The notes under the pieces are model-generated. The model did not search any database and was not told the DNA's origin. It worked only from the letters and a program-made list of their open reading frames with translations. A DNA stretch of 17,990 bases from Candidatus Woesearchaeota archaeon. Its GTDB lineage: Archaea > Nanobdellota > Nanobdellia > SCGC-AAA011-G17 > GW2011-AR20. Shown in pieces: positions 7,245 to 14,240 of this stretch; positions within the stretch are counted from its first letter, which is position 1, and every line of letters begins with the position of its first letter. The stretch is from the NCBI GenBank assembly GCA_018302725.1, contig JAGVZJ010000006.1, positions 1 to 17,990 on the forward strand. Direction: 5' to 3'. The position numbers and the translations under genes were made by a program.

Positions 7245-7458
7245 AAATGAGCAAATTGGGTTCCATAAAGGAAGCTTAAGCACTTTAGTTAAAGAAAGAC
7301 AGGAATTATTGAGAATAGTTAAGATTACAGAAGAGTTAATTAAAGCTCATACTAACGCATTAAAAGAGTTGGGCATAGACTTAGAGAAAGAAGCTAAAGA
7401 GGCTATTGAAAAAATGCAAAAAGAGCAAAATAAAAAATTAGATGAGAAGGTTGAATAA
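7228..7458 (+). CDS. hypothetical helical protein (76 aa)
   Basis: Not recognised. Nearly the whole protein is predicted charged helix (LVKERQELLRIVKITEELIKA, then LEKEAKEAIEKMQKEQNKKL), so a helical hairpin or coiled coil that pairs with a partner is likely. ATG 7228 is chosen because GGAG at 7217-7220 precedes it; an in-frame ATG at 7195 would add 11 residues and extend the overlap with the upstream gene. Its stop is 1 nt before the next ATG. The 17-nt overlap with the 91-aa gene suggests that both products are made together, perhaps as subunits of one complex. Confidence 0.75.
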   Translation: MEEKAKNEQIGFHKGSLSTLVKERQELLRIVKITEELIKAHTNALKELGIDLEKEAKEAIEKMQKEQNKKLDEKVE

Positions 7459-7459
7459 A

Positions 7460-7768
7460 ATGAATACTGAGTTAAAGCCTTGGACTAGAAGTGTGACTCC
7501 AACATTTCAACCTGGAAATTTTTGTACTAAAAGAGGTATAGAAACTGTAAAACTTCCTAACTCAAATTGGAGAAGAACCTGTGTTTTAACTGCCCTTGGG
7601 ATATTAACTGTGTTTGCTTTGGAAGTTGGTCTTTCATGTGATGAAGAGAGACATATGCCACAACCTACCCCACAGATGGAACAATCTGTTCCGGTAATGC
7701 CTAAAAATAGGTATGATGCTCCTTCAGAAAAAAGAGAGTATTCTACTCAAGAAATTTATCTAACTTAA
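7460..7768 (+). CDS. hypothetical single-pass membrane protein (102 aa)
   Basis: Not recognised. A basic N-terminal region of about 40 residues (ending SNWRRT) is followed by one hydrophobic segment, CVLTALGILTVFALEVGLSC, then a Pro-, Gln- and charge-rich tail (PQPTPQMEQSVPVMP). The basic residues before the segment favour an inside N terminus and an external tail. The Cys at the end of the segment resembles a lipobox, but the residues before it (VGLSC) do not match the consensus and the segment starts far from the N terminus, so an ordinary anchor is more likely. ATG 7460 starts 1 nt after the previous stop; GAAGGT at 7447-ish serves as a weak ribosome site. Confidence 0.65.
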   Translation: MNTELKPWTRSVTPTFQPGNFCTKRGIETVKLPNSNWRRTCVLTALGILTVFALEVGLSCDEERHMPQPTPQMEQSVPVMPKNRYDAPSEKREYSTQEIYLT

Positions 7769-7781
7769 GAAGGTATGATTT

Positions 7782-8219
7782 ATGAACAATTTAAGAATTC
7801 TGAACAGTAAAGAAAAGAAAAAGATTATTGAACAAGTAAAGAACTATTTTGGTATAGAAAATCTGGAATTAGACTACATCTTTTTGATGAGTGATGAGAG
7901 AAAAGTTTATCTAGTAAGCGAAGATGCTGCAAGAGTTGAACTTGATATGTTAAGAGTAAACTCCTTAGGATTATATTTTGGTGCTTTTGAAGATAATTTC
8001 AGATTGTCTATAGAAGGGGCTCAGCTTATAGGAAGGAAAGCTAAAAAAAATGTTGTTGAGCTAAATGATGATACAAAATGGCTGGAAGGAAATGATATTG
8101 AAGTTAGTGGGGAGAATGGACTTAAGATTGTTAAATGCAAAAATGATTTTTTAGGAACAGGACAATTAAAAAACGGAACTTTAATAAATTATGTATCAAA
8201 GGAGAGAAGAATAAAATGA
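7782..8219 (+). CDS. PUA-domain RNA-binding protein
   Basis: A 145-aa archaeal PUA-domain protein. The N-terminal half (NSKEKKKIIEQVKNYFGIE, then YIFLMSDERKVYLVSEDAAR and the segment VNSLGLYFGAF) is the small domain that precedes PUA in archaeal RNA-binding proteins of the Nip7/pre-PUA kind. The C-terminal half (SIEGAQLIGRKAKKNVVELN, WLEGNDIEV, FLGTGQLKNGTLINYVSKER) is the PUA fold that binds structured RNA, usually rRNA or tRNA. Such proteins work in ribosome assembly or with RNA-modification enzymes; the target is not visible here. AAGG precedes the ATG by about 8 nt. It overlaps the next gene by 4 nt (ATGA) and is the only recognisable member of the five-gene cluster. Confidence 0.85.
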   Translation: MNNLRILNSKEKKKIIEQVKNYFGIENLELDYIFLMSDERKVYLVSEDAARVELDMLRVNSLGLYFGAFEDNFRLSIEGAQLIGRKAKKNVVELNDDTKWLEGNDIEVSGENGLKIVKCKNDFLGTGQLKNGTLINYVSKERRIK

Positions 8220-8569
8220 CTATCACATTAAGACAGGCTCTTGACAGTGCATCTAGATCTAGTCCAACTAAGAGAAATTCATCTAGTGAAAGTAGACGCA
8301 CTGAAAGTTCTTCTAATCCCCCTACAAATAATGGGAACTCACAATGGACAGTTGTAAGAATTATAAGATCTAGCGGTGTTGAAGACAAAGTTGTGATAAT
8401 CCCTAGACATAGTGCGCATGGAACTCCAGATATAGGAGAGGCGTTTCCTTATGATGATGCGGTAATGCCTTACAGTAGAAGACTGGTAGCTGCAGCATAC
8501 GCTATCCACTCATTATTTAGAGATGGTTGTGTTGACTACGCCCCGCGAAGAATTGATTTAGAAGCATAG
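8216..8569 (+). CDS. hypothetical protein (117 aa), Ser-rich N terminus
   Basis: Not recognised. The first 45 residues are Ser-, Arg- and Asn-rich and probably disordered (ASRSSPTKRNSSSESRRTES). A compact region follows: WTVVRIIRSSGVEDKVVIIP, an AFPYDDAVMPYSRRLVAAAY segment and SLFRDGCVDYAP. There is no membrane segment. The gene overlaps the PUA gene by 4 nt (ATGA), so translation is coupled, and GGAG about 14 nt upstream is only a weak Shine-Dalgarno match. It closes the five-gene cluster and stops 1 nt before the convergent taw1 stop. Confidence 0.7.
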   Translation: MTITLRQALDSASRSSPTKRNSSSESRRTESSSNPPTNNGNSQWTVVRIIRSSGVEDKVVIIPRHSAHGTPDIGEAFPYDDAVMPYSRRLVAAAYAIHSLFRDGCVDYAPRRIDLEA

Positions 8570-8570
8570 A

Positions 8571-9599
8571 CTAAAGGTCTATAAATTTAATAGGTGTTTG
8601 TTTTAGATAATCTTCTGTAGAAAATTCACCATTATTATTAACTAACTGGTTGTATTTTTGAAAATCTATCCAGGTATGCCATTTTCCATTTATTTTAAAT
8701 TTATTTTTTGCAAGTAAAACTACTCTTGAAGATGTATGCTCTGAAACCAACCCATAATCTGGAAGGAATTGATTTAATTTTTCACTAAACTCTAAAATTT
8801 CTTTGTGATTAGGCATACTGGATTTATCTAAATTTTCCTGAGATGCCCCCATATGCATATACGCTTTAACCTCTATGAAATCAGGATTGCCTTTTTTTAT
8901 CAGCTCTGCATATTTCTCTGGCTCGAGCATATTAAGATTTTTTATTAAAGTGAGCCTTATACAATTTCTTTGTTTTTTTCCTGAGAGATATTCTAAGCTC
9001 TTGTTTAGCCTGCTCCAAAAATCCTTAAACAATGGTTTATCTATTTCTTTAAGCAATTTTTTATTTGGCGCATCCAGGCTGATGTATAATTGAGTAACTG
9101 GCTTTAAATTTTTTATTTTTTCTGGATATTGAGCATTTGTAACTAAAAAGGTTGAAATTCCTTCTCTATTGAATATACCAATAATTTCATTTATTTTTGG
9201 ATAGGCTATTGGTTCACCTGTTAATGATAAAGCAACGTGCTTTACTCTATTAGACAATTTATAAGATTGAGATTTATTGTTGAATCCTTTCATTAATTGG
9301 TGGTGCATTTTCAGACTTTCAGTTAGTATTAATTCAGGATCATCTATCCTCCATTTCCATTCTTTGGAAACTGGAGCTTTATAATCCCTCCAGCAGAACA
9401 CACATTGATTAGCGCAGCTTAGTGATGTTGTCATTTGCAGGCATTGGTTGCTCATGATCCCATAAAATTTTAGTTTATAACAGCCTTGATTTCCTCTTAT
9501 CATACTTTTTGTCCAATGGCATATTTTTACAGCACTGTGATTACCTATAATCCTGTATTGCTGCTTTTCCAGTTCTTTTTTTGCTATTGAGGTTAGCAT
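8571..9599 (-). CDS. taw1: tRNA 4-demethylwyosine synthase Taw1 (TYW1 family)
   Basis: Radical-SAM enzyme that condenses pyruvate carbons with N1-methylguanosine-37 of tRNA-Phe to form the tricyclic base of wyosine derivatives. The CX3CX2C radical-SAM site is CANQCVFCW. The three upstream cysteines of the second Fe-S cluster (AVKICHW, NQGCYK, SNQCLQ) are all present, in the arrangement of archaeal TYW1. VALSLTGEPIAYP, TFLVTNAQYP, TQLYISLDAP and VKAYMHMGASQENL are further family blocks. I chose ATG 9599 (342 aa) over ATG 9638: family proteins start close to the KKELEKQQYRI region, and a TATA box centred at 9625 fits a leaderless start at 9599. Taw1 implies that this organism makes wyosine-type tRNA-Phe. 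Confidence 0.93.
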   Translation of the reverse strand: MLTSIAKKELEKQQYRIIGNHSAVKICHWTKSMIRGNQGCYKLKFYGIMSNQCLQMTTSLSCANQCVFCWRDYKAPVSKEWKWRIDDPELILTESLKMHHQLMKGFNNKSQSYKLSNRVKHVALSLTGEPIAYPKINEIIGIFNREGISTFLVTNAQYPEKIKNLKPVTQLYISLDAPNKKLLKEIDKPLFKDFWSRLNKSLEYLSGKKQRNCIRLTLIKNLNMLEPEKYAELIKKGNPDFIEVKAYMHMGASQENLDKSSMPNHKEILEFSEKLNQFLPDYGLVSEHTSSRVVLLAKNKFKINGKWHTWIDFQKYNQLVNNNGEFSTEDYLKQTPIKFIDL

Positions 9600-9620
9600 A
9601 AAGAGACTGTTATGAATACT

Positions 9621-9630
9621 AATATAAATT
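9621..9630. promoter_or_regulatory. bidirectional TATA box for taw1 and the phosphatase gene
   Basis: AATATAAATT lies almost exactly midway between ATG 9599 (minus) and ATG 9650 (plus), about 25-26 nt from each. One box can therefore give leaderless transcripts in both directions; the whole intergenic control region is about 50 bp. Confidence 0.55.
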
Positions 9631-9649
9631 TTTTCCACTTATAATTATT

Positions 9650-10534
9650 ATGAAATTTATAGGATTTACAAGGAAGAATACAGCTATAAACCTGCCAGAA
9701 GAAGACTCTTTTGGAATTGAGGAGCATAGTGGAAGCTTATTTGTTTGTACAGCTGATGGAATAACCAGAGATCCCATAGGGCTAAAACATTTCCCTGAAA
9801 GAGATGCTAAAGGCATAGCAGAGTTTTCCAGCCACTATCTAAGACCAAGCCCAGCTAAGGATGCTTCTCAAGAATGCGTGAGTAAGATTCTGGAACATTT
9901 AAGAGTCATTCAGGCTGAAGAAGGCAGGATAGGTAGAGATGGTATCTTTAATTCATTTTCTTATGCAAATCAACATTTGTTAAGCTTTAATAACTGGAGG
10001 ATAGGACCAATTACTGATTATCTTGAAAATGACTGGTTAGCGTGTGTTGCAAGTGCCGGAGTTATTCTAGACCATATCCTTTACTATGGCTATATAGGAG
10101 ATTGTGGTGTTCTAGTAATCAATGAAGGGGGGGATCTAGTCAAAAGAACGCCTAATGAAGTGGAAAAGACCAGTAATTATCTTAAATCTCTTAGAAATGG
10201 CAGTCTTTTTAAGGATCCATGGAGAGATCCAATGTGGAGAGCAAACGTAAGAAGAGAATATAGAAATAGAACTGATAATCCTTATGCATATGGTGCGCTT
10301 ACTGGAGAATCTGGGGCCTTAAAATTCGTGCATACTGGTAAAACCCATCTTGGACTAGGTTACTATGTTCTCTTTTATTCGGATGGAATGGAAAAAATAT
10401 TGTTTAGTAATGATAGTATTGGGAAACACTTAGCTCAATATGGTTTAGAAAGGTTAGAAGAGATTTGTGAAGAAGTTGCTCAGTCAGTTGGATGCAAGGC
10501 AGAAGGAACATTAGTTGCTGTTGCAGTGGAGTGA
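9650..10534 (+). CDS. PP2C-like (PPM family) protein phosphatase
   Basis: A 294-aa soluble protein with the motif order of metal-dependent PP2C Ser/Thr phosphatases: PEEDSFGI (Asp19), VCTADGITRD (Asp36-Gly37), ACVASAGVILDHILYYGYIG followed by Asp151, and YYVLFYSDGMEKILF (Asp245). These Asp residues are the expected ligands of the binuclear Mn/Mg centre. The last motif, usually DN or DD followed by xT, appears as AEGTLVAVAV, with Glu285 in the Asp position, so activity is probable but not certain. It may be leaderless, from the TATA box at 9621-9630. A small unknown gene follows 35 nt downstream. No kinase is seen in the window. Confidence 0.8.
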   Translation: MKFIGFTRKNTAINLPEEDSFGIEEHSGSLFVCTADGITRDPIGLKHFPERDAKGIAEFSSHYLRPSPAKDASQECVSKILEHLRVIQAEEGRIGRDGIFNSFSYANQHLLSFNNWRIGPITDYLENDWLACVASAGVILDHILYYGYIGDCGVLVINEGGDLVKRTPNEVEKTSNYLKSLRNGSLFKDPWRDPMWRANVRREYRNRTDNPYAYGALTGESGALKFVHTGKTHLGLGYYVLFYSDGMEKILFSNDSIGKHLAQYGLERLEEICEEVAQSVGCKAEGTLVAVAVE

Positions 10535-10569
10535 GTAAATAATTTAAAGGATGGCTCATTATTTATCTT

Positions 10570-10935
10570 ATGGATGAACATATAACCCATTTTTCTTATC
10601 TTTTTGGAAACATTAATGAGGTGATAAAGTCTAAACAGTATGTTAAAGAGACTAGAAATAAAAATGGTGTGAGAGAAACAGAAAAAGAGATTTTAAACAA
10701 GGATAAGGTTAATTCTGAAAATTTGCATAAATTTGAAAAAAAACTTGATGATGCCTGTTTGTTTAGATCAGGGCTTGGACAAGATGGAAATAAGAAGAGT
10801 AATGTAATTGTCTATTGTGTCCATAAGAACAGACTTGTATTTCTGAGATTTGTCCATCATAAAGAGTGGGAAAAGCTTTTAGATAACCATAAAAATCTGA
10901 AGGTATTGGAAAAAGAAATACTGTCCTATGAATGA
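10570..10935 (+). CDS. hypothetical protein (121 aa)
   Basis: Not recognised. It is a charged, Lys-rich soluble protein with a central helical region (SENLHKFEKKLDDACLF) and a hydrophobic strand pair (SNVIVYCVHKNRLVFLRFVH). A TTTAAAG box centred about 25 nt before the ATG suggests its own leaderless transcript, although it lies just 35 nt after the phosphatase gene. Its last 10 nt overlap the end of the convergent lspA gene. Confidence 0.65.
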   Translation: MDEHITHFSYLFGNINEVIKSKQYVKETRNKNGVRETEKEILNKDKVNSENLHKFEKKLDDACLFRSGLGQDGNKKSNVIVYCVHKNRLVFLRFVHHKEWEKLLDNHKNLKVLEKEILSYE

Positions 10936-11291
10936 CTTTTCTTCCACATTTTGTAACCCAAGTATAATGCACCTATCACTATGAGAGAATCTGCTACATT
11001 AAAAACCGGCCAAAATTTAATATCAATGAAGTCTCTTACATGACCTAAAAAAATTCTGTCTATCAAATTTCCGATAGTTCCTGCCAGTATAAAGGTTAAA
11101 GACAGCTGATATTCTTTCTTTTTGTAATACTTTAGAATAAACAGAATTACCAGGAGTGAGATTGCTATCAAAAAAAATCTTTGACCTGTGAAAATGCTAA
11201 AAGCAGCCCCTGTATTCACGGTAGTAGTTAAAAAAAATTTTGTTATCTGGTCTAGCAAGATGAGCATTATCAGAAGAATTATGTTGTACAT
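10926..11291 (-). CDS. lspA: prolipoprotein signal peptidase (signal peptidase II), minimal form
   Basis: Membrane aspartic protease that in bacteria cleaves lipoprotein signal peptides before the lipidated Cys. All family motifs are present: LLDQITK at 12-18, NTGAAFS at 26-32, GNLIDR at 74-79, HVRDFID at 84-90 and FNVADS at 97-102. The catalytic pair is predicted as Asp87 and Asp101. Four hydrophobic segments fit the known topology. At 121 aa it is clearly shorter than the usual 150-170 aa; the external segment between TM1 and NTGAAF is almost absent (only about 5 residues). A TATA-like box about 24 nt upstream suggests a leaderless message. The three lipobox proteins at 15480-16791 are obvious candidate substrates. 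It is uncommon in archaea and probably bacterial in origin. Confidence 0.92.
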   Translation of the reverse strand: MYNIILLIMLILLDQITKFFLTTTVNTGAAFSIFTGQRFFLIAISLLVILFILKYYKKKEYQLSLTFILAGTIGNLIDRIFLGHVRDFIDIKFWPVFNVADSLIVIGALYLGYKMWKKSHS

Positions 11292-11310
11292 AACAAAAAG
11301 TTTAAAAGTA

Positions 11311-11318
11311 AGAGGTAT
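11311..11318. promoter_or_regulatory. shared TATA-like box between lspA and the 458-aa gene
   Basis: TTTAAAAG lies about 24 nt from ATG 11291 (minus) and about 29 nt from ATG 11344 (plus), the same compact 50-bp divergent arrangement as at 9621-9630. The match is less symmetrical, so this is a weaker call. Confidence 0.4.
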
Positions 11319-11343
11319 TTAAGACTTATTAAAAAGAGAGAGA

Positions 11344-12720
11344 ATGGCAGATTCTATAGCAGATAAAAAGAAGGAAATTCTGGGTAAGCCTTTAACAGAG
11401 TACAGGCTGGAAATTGAAGAGCCTGGAGCAGGGGTGGAGAGATTCTATTTCTGGGTACTGAGTTTTTTACAAAGTACTGGACCCTCTGGGATAGCGTTTG
11501 ATGATATACATAAAATAAATGATATTTATACATCCAGTGAGGGCTCATCCTATTTTGGAATGATTGAGCAGAGAAAGGGGTTGCAGCAAGAAAAAGTTAC
11601 CCAATATTTAGCTACAATCGGTAAGATGACCAAGGATCTTTTCCAGATAATAAGAGAATTAAGGATAATTGATGAAAGGTACCAATATTACAAAGATAGC
11701 AGCATACTTGGAAAAGATGGAGAAAGTGCTGAGATTTCATTAAAAAGCATTTGGATAGATATGGTAGAAGGGGGGGCTAAAAATCCAACTAGTGTTTTTG
11801 GGTTAAGCCAGCAGGTTGGTTTTGTCATACTTCCAGATTTATTCTTCACTGTCAGAGCAAAAGGAAAAAGTGCTGTTCATGAAGAAGTTGAGAAATTAAA
11901 AGAAACTGGAATTAACAGGAAAGTAAGAGAAGTTCTAGAAAGGAAGCTATGCCAATATTACATATGGAAAGAAAAAACAGGGAAGGAAGTAGACCAAAGA
12001 AGAAATTTCATGCTAAAGTATCTGAAGCAACATTATAGTGTTTTAAAGCTGTATATCCATTGGGTTAAACCTTATCTGAAGAACATTAAAAGACTTCAGA
12101 TGGGTCAGGATGCAAGGAATCCAAATGTAATCACCAGTTTTGAAACAAGCCAGATTGATATAGAGATAATAGCAAAAAAAACAGGTGAAAAAAAGCAGGA
12201 ATATTATCCGTGCATTAGGGTTAAATTTAATTATGTTGCAATTCCGCAAATGGCATACCAGCAGGAGTACCAGAGAGGAGCAATTCATACTGGAAGGAGT
12301 GTAATCAATATTGAGAGCTATGCATTGAGAGACAAAGATATTCAGGAATATGAAAAACTGAATGAAGAAGAAGACTTAGAACTATTAAACAGTTTAACCG
12401 GGGCTATGGAATCTCTAGGGGAGGAATTGAAAAAATATCTAAAAGAAGCTGGAGAAGTTTTTGAAGAAGATAAAAAGAAAGAGGAAGGCAAAAAAGAAAT
12501 AGAAAAAACTAGTATCTTTAAAGACATTTTTTACGGTTTTGGAGAGATGGTAGGGGTTAAAAAGAAGAGTGGAGAGCAGCTAAGCGAAGAGCAAGAGAAA
12601 AGAAAAATAAAAACCTGGAGTGTTGTCAACGAAAAAAAAGGCGCTGAAAAAAATGCAAAGAATTTTACTTACATTCTTTATGATGTGTTTAAGAAGTCGC
12701 AGAGGATGTATGCCTGGTAA
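11344..12720 (+). CDS. uncharacterised protein (458 aa)
   Basis: Function not recognised. It is a large, charged, mostly helical protein without a signal peptide. An N-terminal part (about 1-110) includes GVERFYFWVLSFLQSTGPSG. The middle holds FVILPDLFFTVRAKGKS and a helical block QHYSVLKLYIHWVKPYLKNI. A beta-like segment (TSQIDIEIIAKKTGEKKQEY, then RVKFNYVAIPQ) follows. The C-terminal third is highly charged and probably coiled coil (LEELKK and KKKEEGKKEIEK stretches), ending in a basic, aromatic tail. From memory this general type of large helical protein recurs in DPANN genomes, but I cannot name a family. It is monocistronic and divergent from lspA, with a leader of only a few nt. Confidence 0.8.
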   Translation: MADSIADKKKEILGKPLTEYRLEIEEPGAGVERFYFWVLSFLQSTGPSGIAFDDIHKINDIYTSSEGSSYFGMIEQRKGLQQEKVTQYLATIGKMTKDLFQIIRELRIIDERYQYYKDSSILGKDGESAEISLKSIWIDMVEGGAKNPTSVFGLSQQVGFVILPDLFFTVRAKGKSAVHEEVEKLKETGINRKVREVLERKLCQYYIWKEKTGKEVDQRRNFMLKYLKQHYSVLKLYIHWVKPYLKNIKRLQMGQDARNPNVITSFETSQIDIEIIAKKTGEKKQEYYPCIRVKFNYVAIPQMAYQQEYQRGAIHTGRSVINIESYALRDKDIQEYEKLNEEEDLELLNSLTGAMESLGEELKKYLKEAGEVFEEDKKKEEGKKEIEKTSIFKDIFYGFGEMVGVKKKSGEQLSEEQEKRKIKTWSVVNEKKGAEKNAKNFTYILYDVFKKSQRMYAW

Positions 12721-12766
12721 TTCTGCGAAAAATAAAATAATTGGCTATTCTTAGAAGTGTTTGTAG

Positions 12767-13165
12767 TTATTCATTATATATCTCGAAAATAGGCTTTCTC
12801 ATTTCAAATCCTTCAGCAAGTTCATGCCAGTGAGTAATCTTTTCTTCGCCTATCTCCCAGGATAAGAAAATGTCTCTTCCTTCAAATCTTGAAAAGAAGT
12901 CTACTAGCCCAAGATTAATATCACGAACAACACATCCCATGTTTATTAGCTTATGCAACTCCTTGTGTAGTTCAGCTGAAAGCTTATGGAATTCTTTATT
13001 GGTCTTTGTTTCTGCGAACAGTTCATCATACTCATTGTCGTAACTTATTTCAATAGACTGTAGAATTGAAATGCTTTCACTCAGCTGTATAATTTTTTTT
13101 AAAGTCTCTCCGACTTCTGGAATGCTTTTTTCTGCTTCTTCTAGTGTTACATACCTCTTTTTCAT
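12767..13165 (-). CDS. DUF2203 family protein
   Basis: A 132-aa protein of the DUF2203 family, whose function is unknown. The N-terminal part is helical (YVTLEEAEKSIPEVGETLKK), as usual in the family. The diagnostic part is C-terminal: NMGCVVRDINLGLVDFFSR at 75-93, EGRDIFLSWEIGEEKITHWH at 95-114, then EGFEMRKPIFE. The conserved Gly-Leu-Val-Asp-Phe and Trp-His-Glu residues are intact. The start codon lies 23 nt after the nth stop, with an ATTTATAAAC box at 13187-13196 that overlaps the nth stop codon, suggesting an independent leaderless transcript inside an apparent operon. Confidence 0.85.
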   Translation of the reverse strand: MKKRYVTLEEAEKSIPEVGETLKKIIQLSESISILQSIEISYDNEYDELFAETKTNKEFHKLSAELHKELHKLINMGCVVRDINLGLVDFFSRFEGRDIFLSWEIGEEKITHWHELAEGFEMRKPIFEIYNE

Positions 13166-13186
13166 GTTTTTTTGTAAAACTTTTAC

Positions 13187-13196
13187 ATTTATAAAC
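13187..13196 (-). promoter_or_regulatory. TATA box of the DUF2203 gene, overlapping the nth stop
   Basis: ATTTATAAAC in plus orientation (GTTTATAAAT on the coding strand), centred 26 nt before ATG 13165. Confidence 0.5.
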
Positions 13197-13827
13197 TTTT
13201 TTCAAATCTGAAAGCAGAAGGACATAATTTTTGCAATATACATCTTTTACAGCTTGGATTTTTTGCTTTGCATACGGCCCTTCCATGGGCAATAAGATAA
13301 GTTGACAGATTAAACCTTTCATCTGCTGGGATAATCTTTATTAAATCCCTTTCAATCACTGCTGGATTCTTGCTTTTTGTTAATTCCAACCTATTTGTCA
13401 ACCTTTTAACATGGGTATCCACTGGGAAAGCATCTTTTTGATTAAACAAATATCCAAGAACAACATTTGCTGTTTTTCTTGAAACGCCTCTAAGAGTTAA
13501 TAATTCTTCCATTGTAGATGGAACTATTCCTTTGAATTTTTTTTCTAAAATTTCTGCTGTTGCTTTTAGATACTTTGCTTTATTTCTGTAGAAGCCTGTT
13601 TGGTAAACATAGTTTTCAAGTTGTTTTTGCGAAAGTTTTAATAGGTCTTTAGGGTGGTTTACTTTTTTAAATAATTCTTTTGTTACAATGTTTACCCTTG
13701 CATCAGTGCATTGAGCTGAGAGAATTACTGAAACTAACAACTGGAAATCTGTTTCAAAATTAAGAAAAGGCTTGTCTACCTTGTATTCTTTTTTTAATAG
13801 GGTTATTACCTCATTTATTTTTTTCAT
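13189..13827 (-). CDS. nth: endonuclease III (DNA glycosylase/AP lyase)
   Basis: Base-excision-repair enzyme that removes oxidised pyrimidines and nicks the abasic site. The 212-aa product has normal length. The order is SVILSAQCTDARVN at 33-46, the helix-hairpin-helix LRGVSRKTANVVLG at 112-125 with catalytic Lys118, FPVDTHVKRL at 134-143 with catalytic Asp137, and the [4Fe-4S] loop Cys186-x6-Cys193-x2-Cys196-x5-Cys202. The hairpin Gly usually seen in GVGRKTA is Ser here, a mild deviation. Its start overlaps the end of the Nudix-like gene by 17 nt, so the two are probably co-transcribed. An endonuclease IV-like gene lies 3 kb away. Confidence 0.95.
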   Translation of the reverse strand: MKKINEVITLLKKEYKVDKPFLNFETDFQLLVSVILSAQCTDARVNIVTKELFKKVNHPKDLLKLSQKQLENYVYQTGFYRNKAKYLKATAEILEKKFKGIVPSTMEELLTLRGVSRKTANVVLGYLFNQKDAFPVDTHVKRLTNRLELTKSKNPAVIERDLIKIIPADERFNLSTYLIAHGRAVCKAKNPSCKRCILQKLCPSAFRFEKSL

Positions 13828-14209
13828 TTTCGAAGAATTTTTTTAAAATATTTTGGTTATTAAATGCTATCTCATCAGGTAGTTCTTTCTGAGAAAAAAA
13901 TTTCCAATCTACAATTTCTGTTTTGTTTAGAATGGGTTTTCCTGTTATCTTTCCAATAAAATGCAAAACTACTGCTGGGCCTTCTTTTCCTTCATAAAAA
14001 CTATAATCAAAGAAAGAGTCTACAATAAAGGCAACTCCTAAATCATATTTTACTTCATTCTTAACCGCATCTACTGGATTGGGATATTTTTTTAAAGAAC
14101 CAACTCCACCGGGAAGTGACCATTTACCTTTTTCCGGCTCTTTGTTCCTTTTTAAAAGCAGAACCTTCCCTTCTGAACAGATAATTGCTGAGGTAATTAA
14201 TAATACCAT
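13811..14209 (-). CDS. Nudix-domain protein with degenerate Nudix box
   Basis: A 132-aa Nudix-fold protein. The N terminus (LLITSAIICSEGKVLLLKRN) and WSLPGGVGSLKKYPN are typical. The Nudix box, normally GX5EX7REUXEEXGU, reads GGVGSLKK...VDAVKNEVKYDLGV: the first Glu is missing, REUXEE is NEVKYD, and two residues are inserted. Glu52 and Asp56 could still bind metal, so hydrolysis of a nucleoside diphosphate derivative is possible but doubtful. A role in cleaning oxidised nucleotides would fit the linkage to nth (17-nt overlap), but this is inference. A CTTTTAAAAT box at 14231-14240 lies 26 nt before the ATG. Confidence 0.8.
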   Translation of the reverse strand: MVLLITSAIICSEGKVLLLKRNKEPEKGKWSLPGGVGSLKKYPNPVDAVKNEVKYDLGVAFIVDSFFDYSFYEGKEGPAVVLHFIGKITGKPILNKTEIVDWKFFSQKELPDEIAFNNQNILKKFFENEKNK

Positions 14210-14230
14210 GAGATTTAATAAAGTAGAATA

Positions 14231-14240
14231 CTTTTAAAAT
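14231..14240 (-). promoter_or_regulatory. TATA box of the Nudix-like gene, overlapping the DUF460 stop
   Basis: CTTTTAAAAT is centred 26 nt before ATG 14209 and covers the stop codon of the preceding DUF460 gene (14234). Confidence 0.45.

Noticed and set aside
7575..7640. Lipobox in the 102-aa membrane protein
   Set aside because: The Cys follows VGLS rather than a proper lipobox, and the hydrophobic segment starts about 40 residues in, unlike a lipoprotein signal.
12721..12766. Terminator hairpin between convergent genes
   Set aside because: No clear stem-loop or long T-tract could be supported; the short gap is only AT-rich.
13077..13322. 81-aa minus-strand frame across the nth/DUF2203 junction
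   Set aside because: It is in a shifted frame across two well-recognised genes and shows no motif of its own.
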